Shown here piece by piece: positions 4,995 to 7,048 of a stretch of DNA of 7,048 nt. The DNA lies in NCBI GenBank assembly GCA_044870295.1, contig JBIOYQ010000078.1, positions 1 to 7,048 on the forward strand, written 5' to 3'. The position numbers and the translations under genes were made by a program. The notes under the pieces were generated by a model. That model had not been told where the DNA came from. It saw nothing but the letters and a program-made list of their open reading frames with translations, and did not search any database. Numbering within the stretch: position 1 is the first letter of the stretch; every line of letters begins with the position of its first letter. This stretch comes from AC-52 sp044870295. Lineage in GTDB: Bacteria > Actinomycetota > UBA4738.

Positions 4995-5423
4995 TTAGCC
5001 GGCGCTGGGCGCCGACTCCCGCTCGGCAACCAGGTGGGTCACCGGAAGCCCGAACTTGTCGGCCACCCGGGATGGAAGGTCCAGCTTCAGCCACCGGGAC
5101 AGGCCTGAGGGCAGCGTTGACAGGATGATCTCGTCGAACTGCTCGCGCATGAAGACGTCCTCGATCGCGTGCAGAGGGTTGGCGACGCCCACCTCCCCGT
5201 CGACGTCCGCACCGAGCTCGCGGAACTGGGCAAGCGCCATGTCGAGCCGTTTCTGCGCGATCGCGTTGGCCTCACCCTCGGTGAAGGTGAGGTGTTCTTG
5301 GGGAGGCGTTGCCGGCACCAGGATGTGGAACCGACACGGTTGGCTCACCACGGACGCGCGGACCTTTTCGGCCAGGGCCTCGCCTCCGAGCGTCTGATTG
5401 GCCACTACCAGATAGCGTCGCAT
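4995..5423 (-). CDS. Universal stress protein-like (UspA-fold) protein
   Basis: A 142-residue cytosolic protein with a Usp-like Rossmann layout. It has an N-terminal strand (RRYLVVANQTLGG), a second strand (CRFHILVPAT), a long amphipathic helix containing AQKRLDMALAQFRELGADVD, then the strand-loop GEVGVANPLHAIEDVF, and DEIILSTLPSGLSRWLKLDL followed by LPSRVADKFGLPVTHL. Usp proteins are linked to stress survival and dormancy. The classical ATP-binding signature (GxxG, nine residues, then G[ST]) is not present after the DEIILST strand, so this may be a non-nucleotide-binding branch. The frame extends to 5774, but that part overlaps the oxidoreductase gene and is arginine-rich shadow. ATG 5423 with GGGAGG (5428-5433) four bases upstream is clearly the start. 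It lies 125 bases downstream of the oxidoreductase on the same strand, so partial co-transcription is possible. Confidence 0.85.
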   Translation of the reverse strand: MRRYLVVANQTLGGEALAEKVRASVVSQPCRFHILVPATPPQEHLTFTEGEANAIAQKRLDMALAQFRELGADVDGEVGVANPLHAIEDVFMREQFDEIILSTLPSGLSRWLKLDLPSRVADKFGLPVTHLVAERESAPSAG

Positions 5424-5548
5424 CGCGCCTCCCGCCGATCGGCCCTGAGAGCTTGCCTCTTTCCGGGAATACGGGCGAGACGGGCGTCGGGATGTCGACC
5501 CGGGCCGGTCCGAGCTCGCGACGGTGACACCACGAACTGCCCCTGACG
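5424..5548. other. Intergenic gap between oxidoreductase and Usp-like gene
   Basis: Apart from the Usp-like gene's ribosome-binding site (5428-5433), this gap is GC-rich with scattered CCGGG/CGGGC runs. I see no strong hairpin with a T-tract, so nothing here clearly separates the two genes into independent transcription units, and no clear promoter hexamers were found. Confidence 0.35.
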
Positions 5549-6919
5549 CTACGGCGCGATGTTCTGGTTCACGCGAAACACGTTGCCCGGGTCGTACTTC
5601 CGCTTCACCTCCACCAGCCGCGAGTAGTTCGCCCCGTAGTTGTCCTTCAGCCGGTCGGCCTCGTCGCCGGCGGCGAAGTTCACGTACCCGCCGCGCTCGC
5701 CGTATTTGGCGCTGGCCTCGTAGTACCCCTTGACCCAGGCGATGTTCTTGTCGTTGTCCGCAGGGTCCGGCCACGCGCCCGCGATCACCGTTGCGAAGGT
5801 GGCGTCACGGTGCCCGAACGCCGTGGCGTCGGAGGCCACTCGCTGTGCCGCTCCGTTGATGGGGTAGATGTGACCCGTCGAGTTGACCGTGGGCGCCTTC
5901 GGCCCCCACTCGAGCTGGGCGTCGATCTGATCGTCCGACAGCTCGGTGAGGAAGTTGGCCTTCCAGTACTGCTGCAGCCCAGGCGGAAGCAGCGCGTCGA
6001 ACGCCGCGTTCAGCGCGGGATAGGGCATGGGCCCGACGTGCTCGGCGACCACCGGTGCGACGTCGTGGAGAGGCTTGAGGACGTTCTCGCCCTCCTCGAC
6101 CGGTCCCGCCCAGCACGCCACGAACGCCAGGAACACCTCGCCGTGGCGGTTCTCCGGGATGAACGGCAGCGGAGGGGCGATCTGCCACGCCGGGAACCCG
6201 CCGAACTGCTCGGGGGCGTCGGCGATGAAGTCACGGTAGAACTCGAGCACGCTTCGAGCGTCGGCCAGCTCGAAGAACATGGGCCCGGCGTAGATCTCCT
6301 TCACCGGGTGGAGCCGGTACTCGAAGGTCGTGACGACCCCGAAGTTCCCGCTGCCGCCCCGGAGGGCCCAGAACAGGTCCTCGTTCTCCTTGTCACTCGC
6401 CGTCACGACCCGGCCGTCGGCGGTGACGACCTCGGCGCTCAGCAGGTTGTCGATCGTCAGTCCGGCGCCGCGGGCCAGATACCCGATCCCGCCGCCAAGG
6501 GTCAGGCCGCCGATCCCCGTGGTGGAGATGATGCCGCCGGTCGTGGCCAGGCCGTGGGCGTGCGTGGCGTCGTTGAAGATCCCCCACGTGGTGCCTCCCT
6601 GGGCCCGGGCGGTCATGGCCTTCTGGTCCACGTCCACCTGCTGCATCCCCGAGAGGTCGGCCACCACGCCGTCGTCGACGGTGCCGAAGCCGGGGACGCT
6701 GTGGCCGCCACCTCGGACCGCGATGGGGACGCCGTTCTCCCTGGCGAAGTCGACCACGGCCGCCACGTCCTCGACGCTGATGCACCGGATGACCGCCAGC
6801 GGGCGCTTGTCGACCATCGCGTTGTAGACCGTGCGGGCTTCCTCGTATCCCTCGTCGTCGCGCGTGACGACCTGTCCCTTCACGCGCCGGCGAAGGTCCT
6901 CGATGGTGGGCTTGGCCAT
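5549..6919 (-). CDS. FAD-linked oxidoreductase with BBE domain
   Basis: A 456-residue flavoenzyme of the berberine-bridge/6-hydroxynicotine-oxidase type (PCMH FAD-binding fold plus C-terminal BBE domain), a family that oxidises alcohols, sugars or amines and often passes electrons to oxygen. The length is typical. The FAD domain covers about residues 38-207. It contains PIAVRGGGHSVPGFGT, where H73 (bases 6701-6703) is the predicted covalent FAD-linking histidine, then GIGGLTLGGGIGYLARGAGL with the following TIDN, and DLFWALRGGSGNFGVV. The BBE segment is about 410-455 (GGYVNFAAGDE, NYGANYSRLVEVKRKYDP, GNVF); Y428 aligns by eye with the tyrosine region used in catalysis. The second FAD-linking cysteine of bicovalent relatives appears absent (GGIISTTGIGG). 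There is no signal peptide, so it is probably cytosolic. ATG 6919 has GGGGAG (6927-6932) seven bases upstream. The substrate cannot be inferred. A CRP/FNR-type palindrome lies 72 bases upstream. Confidence 0.94.
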   Translation of the reverse strand: MAKPTIEDLRRRVKGQVVTRDDEGYEEARTVYNAMVDKRPLAVIRCISVEDVAAVVDFARENGVPIAVRGGGHSVPGFGTVDDGVVADLSGMQQVDVDQKAMTARAQGGTTWGIFNDATHAHGLATTGGIISTTGIGGLTLGGGIGYLARGAGLTIDNLLSAEVVTADGRVVTASDKENEDLFWALRGGSGNFGVVTTFEYRLHPVKEIYAGPMFFELADARSVLEFYRDFIADAPEQFGGFPAWQIAPPLPFIPENRHGEVFLAFVACWAGPVEEGENVLKPLHDVAPVVAEHVGPMPYPALNAAFDALLPPGLQQYWKANFLTELSDDQIDAQLEWGPKAPTVNSTGHIYPINGAAQRVASDATAFGHRDATFATVIAGAWPDPADNDKNIAWVKGYYEASAKYGERGGYVNFAAGDEADRLKDNYGANYSRLVEVKRKYDPGNVFRVNQNIAP

Positions 6920-7048
6920 GACGTCTCTCCCCTCGTGCGAGTAGGTGCCTGTTCTACACCCGCAGGGTAGGAGGGCTCCACTTGGCGCTTTGTGACCGAT
7001 GTCACGTTGTGGCAGTGATCTCCAGAGGGTGCCGGGCGGTTCCCCCCG
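6920..7048 (-). other. Upstream region of the oxidoreductase gene
   Basis: A 129-base promoter-containing region running to the window edge. On the minus strand a weak promoter can be proposed: TGGAGC (complement of 6975-6980), an 18-base spacer, then TAGAAC (complement of 6951-6956). The CRP/FNR-type palindrome at 6991-7006 would then be centred about 54 bases before a predicted start of transcription. Both hexamers match consensus poorly. The far end may also belong to a divergent gene outside the window. Confidence 0.35.
6991..7006. promoter_or_regulatory. CRP/FNR-family binding-site-like palindrome
   Basis: TGTGACCGATGTCACG matches the CRP/GlxR-type consensus TGTGA-N6-TCACA at nine of ten positions, and contains the perfect inverted repeat GTGAC-CGAT-GTCAC. 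It is the only such site I noticed in the window and lies in non-coding DNA 72 bases before the oxidoreductase start. A cAMP-receptor-type or related regulator could control the oxidoreductase or a gene beyond the right edge. Confidence 0.6.

Noticed and set aside
5424..5774. N-terminal extension of the Usp-like protein to 259 residues
   Set aside because: It overlaps the oxidoreductase C-terminal coding region, is highly arginine-rich, and the internal ATG 5423 has a strong ribosome-binding site.
5810..6970. Long plus-strand ORF (386 residues) opposite the oxidoreductase
   Set aside because: Antisense to an intact FAD/BBE gene; the translation is rich in R, G, D, H and V without fold-like patterns.
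1..7048. Defence system, CRISPR array, mobile element, or tRNA/rRNA gene
   Set aside because: I saw no spaced direct repeats, transposase or integrase motifs, nuclease or toxin-antitoxin signatures, or tRNA-like cloverleaf sequences in the window.

Overview
The window is GC-rich and most codons end in G or C. Starts are often GTG, and purine-rich Shine-Dalgarno sequences (GGAGG, GGGAGG, AAAGGA) precede most genes. Together with the protein types (a DosS/NarL-class histidine kinase, GAF-GGDEF protein, berberine-bridge-type flavoenzyme, Usp-like protein), this suggests a high-GC Actinomycetota member, probably an uncultured soil-type lineage. This is inferred from style, not from a marker gene.

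Layout, left to right. (1) 1-1446 (+): the C-terminal part of a membrane sensor histidine kinase, cut by the window edge. (2) 1443-1853 (-): a stand-alone PAS-domain protein, convergent with the kinase and sharing a CTAG in which both stop codons lie. (3) 1932-2198 (-): a small conserved-looking hypothetical protein. (4) 2463-3608 (+): a GAF-GGDEF diguanylate cyclase with intact active and inhibitory sites, preceded by a leader hairpin. (5) 3771-4001 (+): a possible 76-residue protein whose ribosome-binding site is buried in a perfect inverted repeat, followed by a strong hairpin at 4028-4057. (6) 4111-4410 (-): an ABM-type ferredoxin-like-fold protein. (7) 4411-4783: a 373-base structured intergenic region. 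(8) 4784-4963 (+): a 59-residue two-helix membrane protein. (9) 4995-5423 (-): a Usp-like protein. (10) 5549-6919 (-): an FAD-linked oxidoreductase with a BBE domain and a CRP/FNR-type palindrome upstream.

The left half is rich in signal transduction: kinase, PAS protein and diguanylate cyclase, each with its own sensory module. The right half holds small stress- or redox-type proteins and a flavoenzyme. Strand switching is frequent, so most genes are probably separate transcription units. The possible co-transcribed pairs are 1932-2198 with 1443-1853, and the oxidoreductase with the Usp-like gene. I see no CRISPR array, transposase, phage gene, rRNA or tRNA, and no clear evidence of a new multi-gene system. 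The most interesting unexplained signals are in the non-coding stretches.
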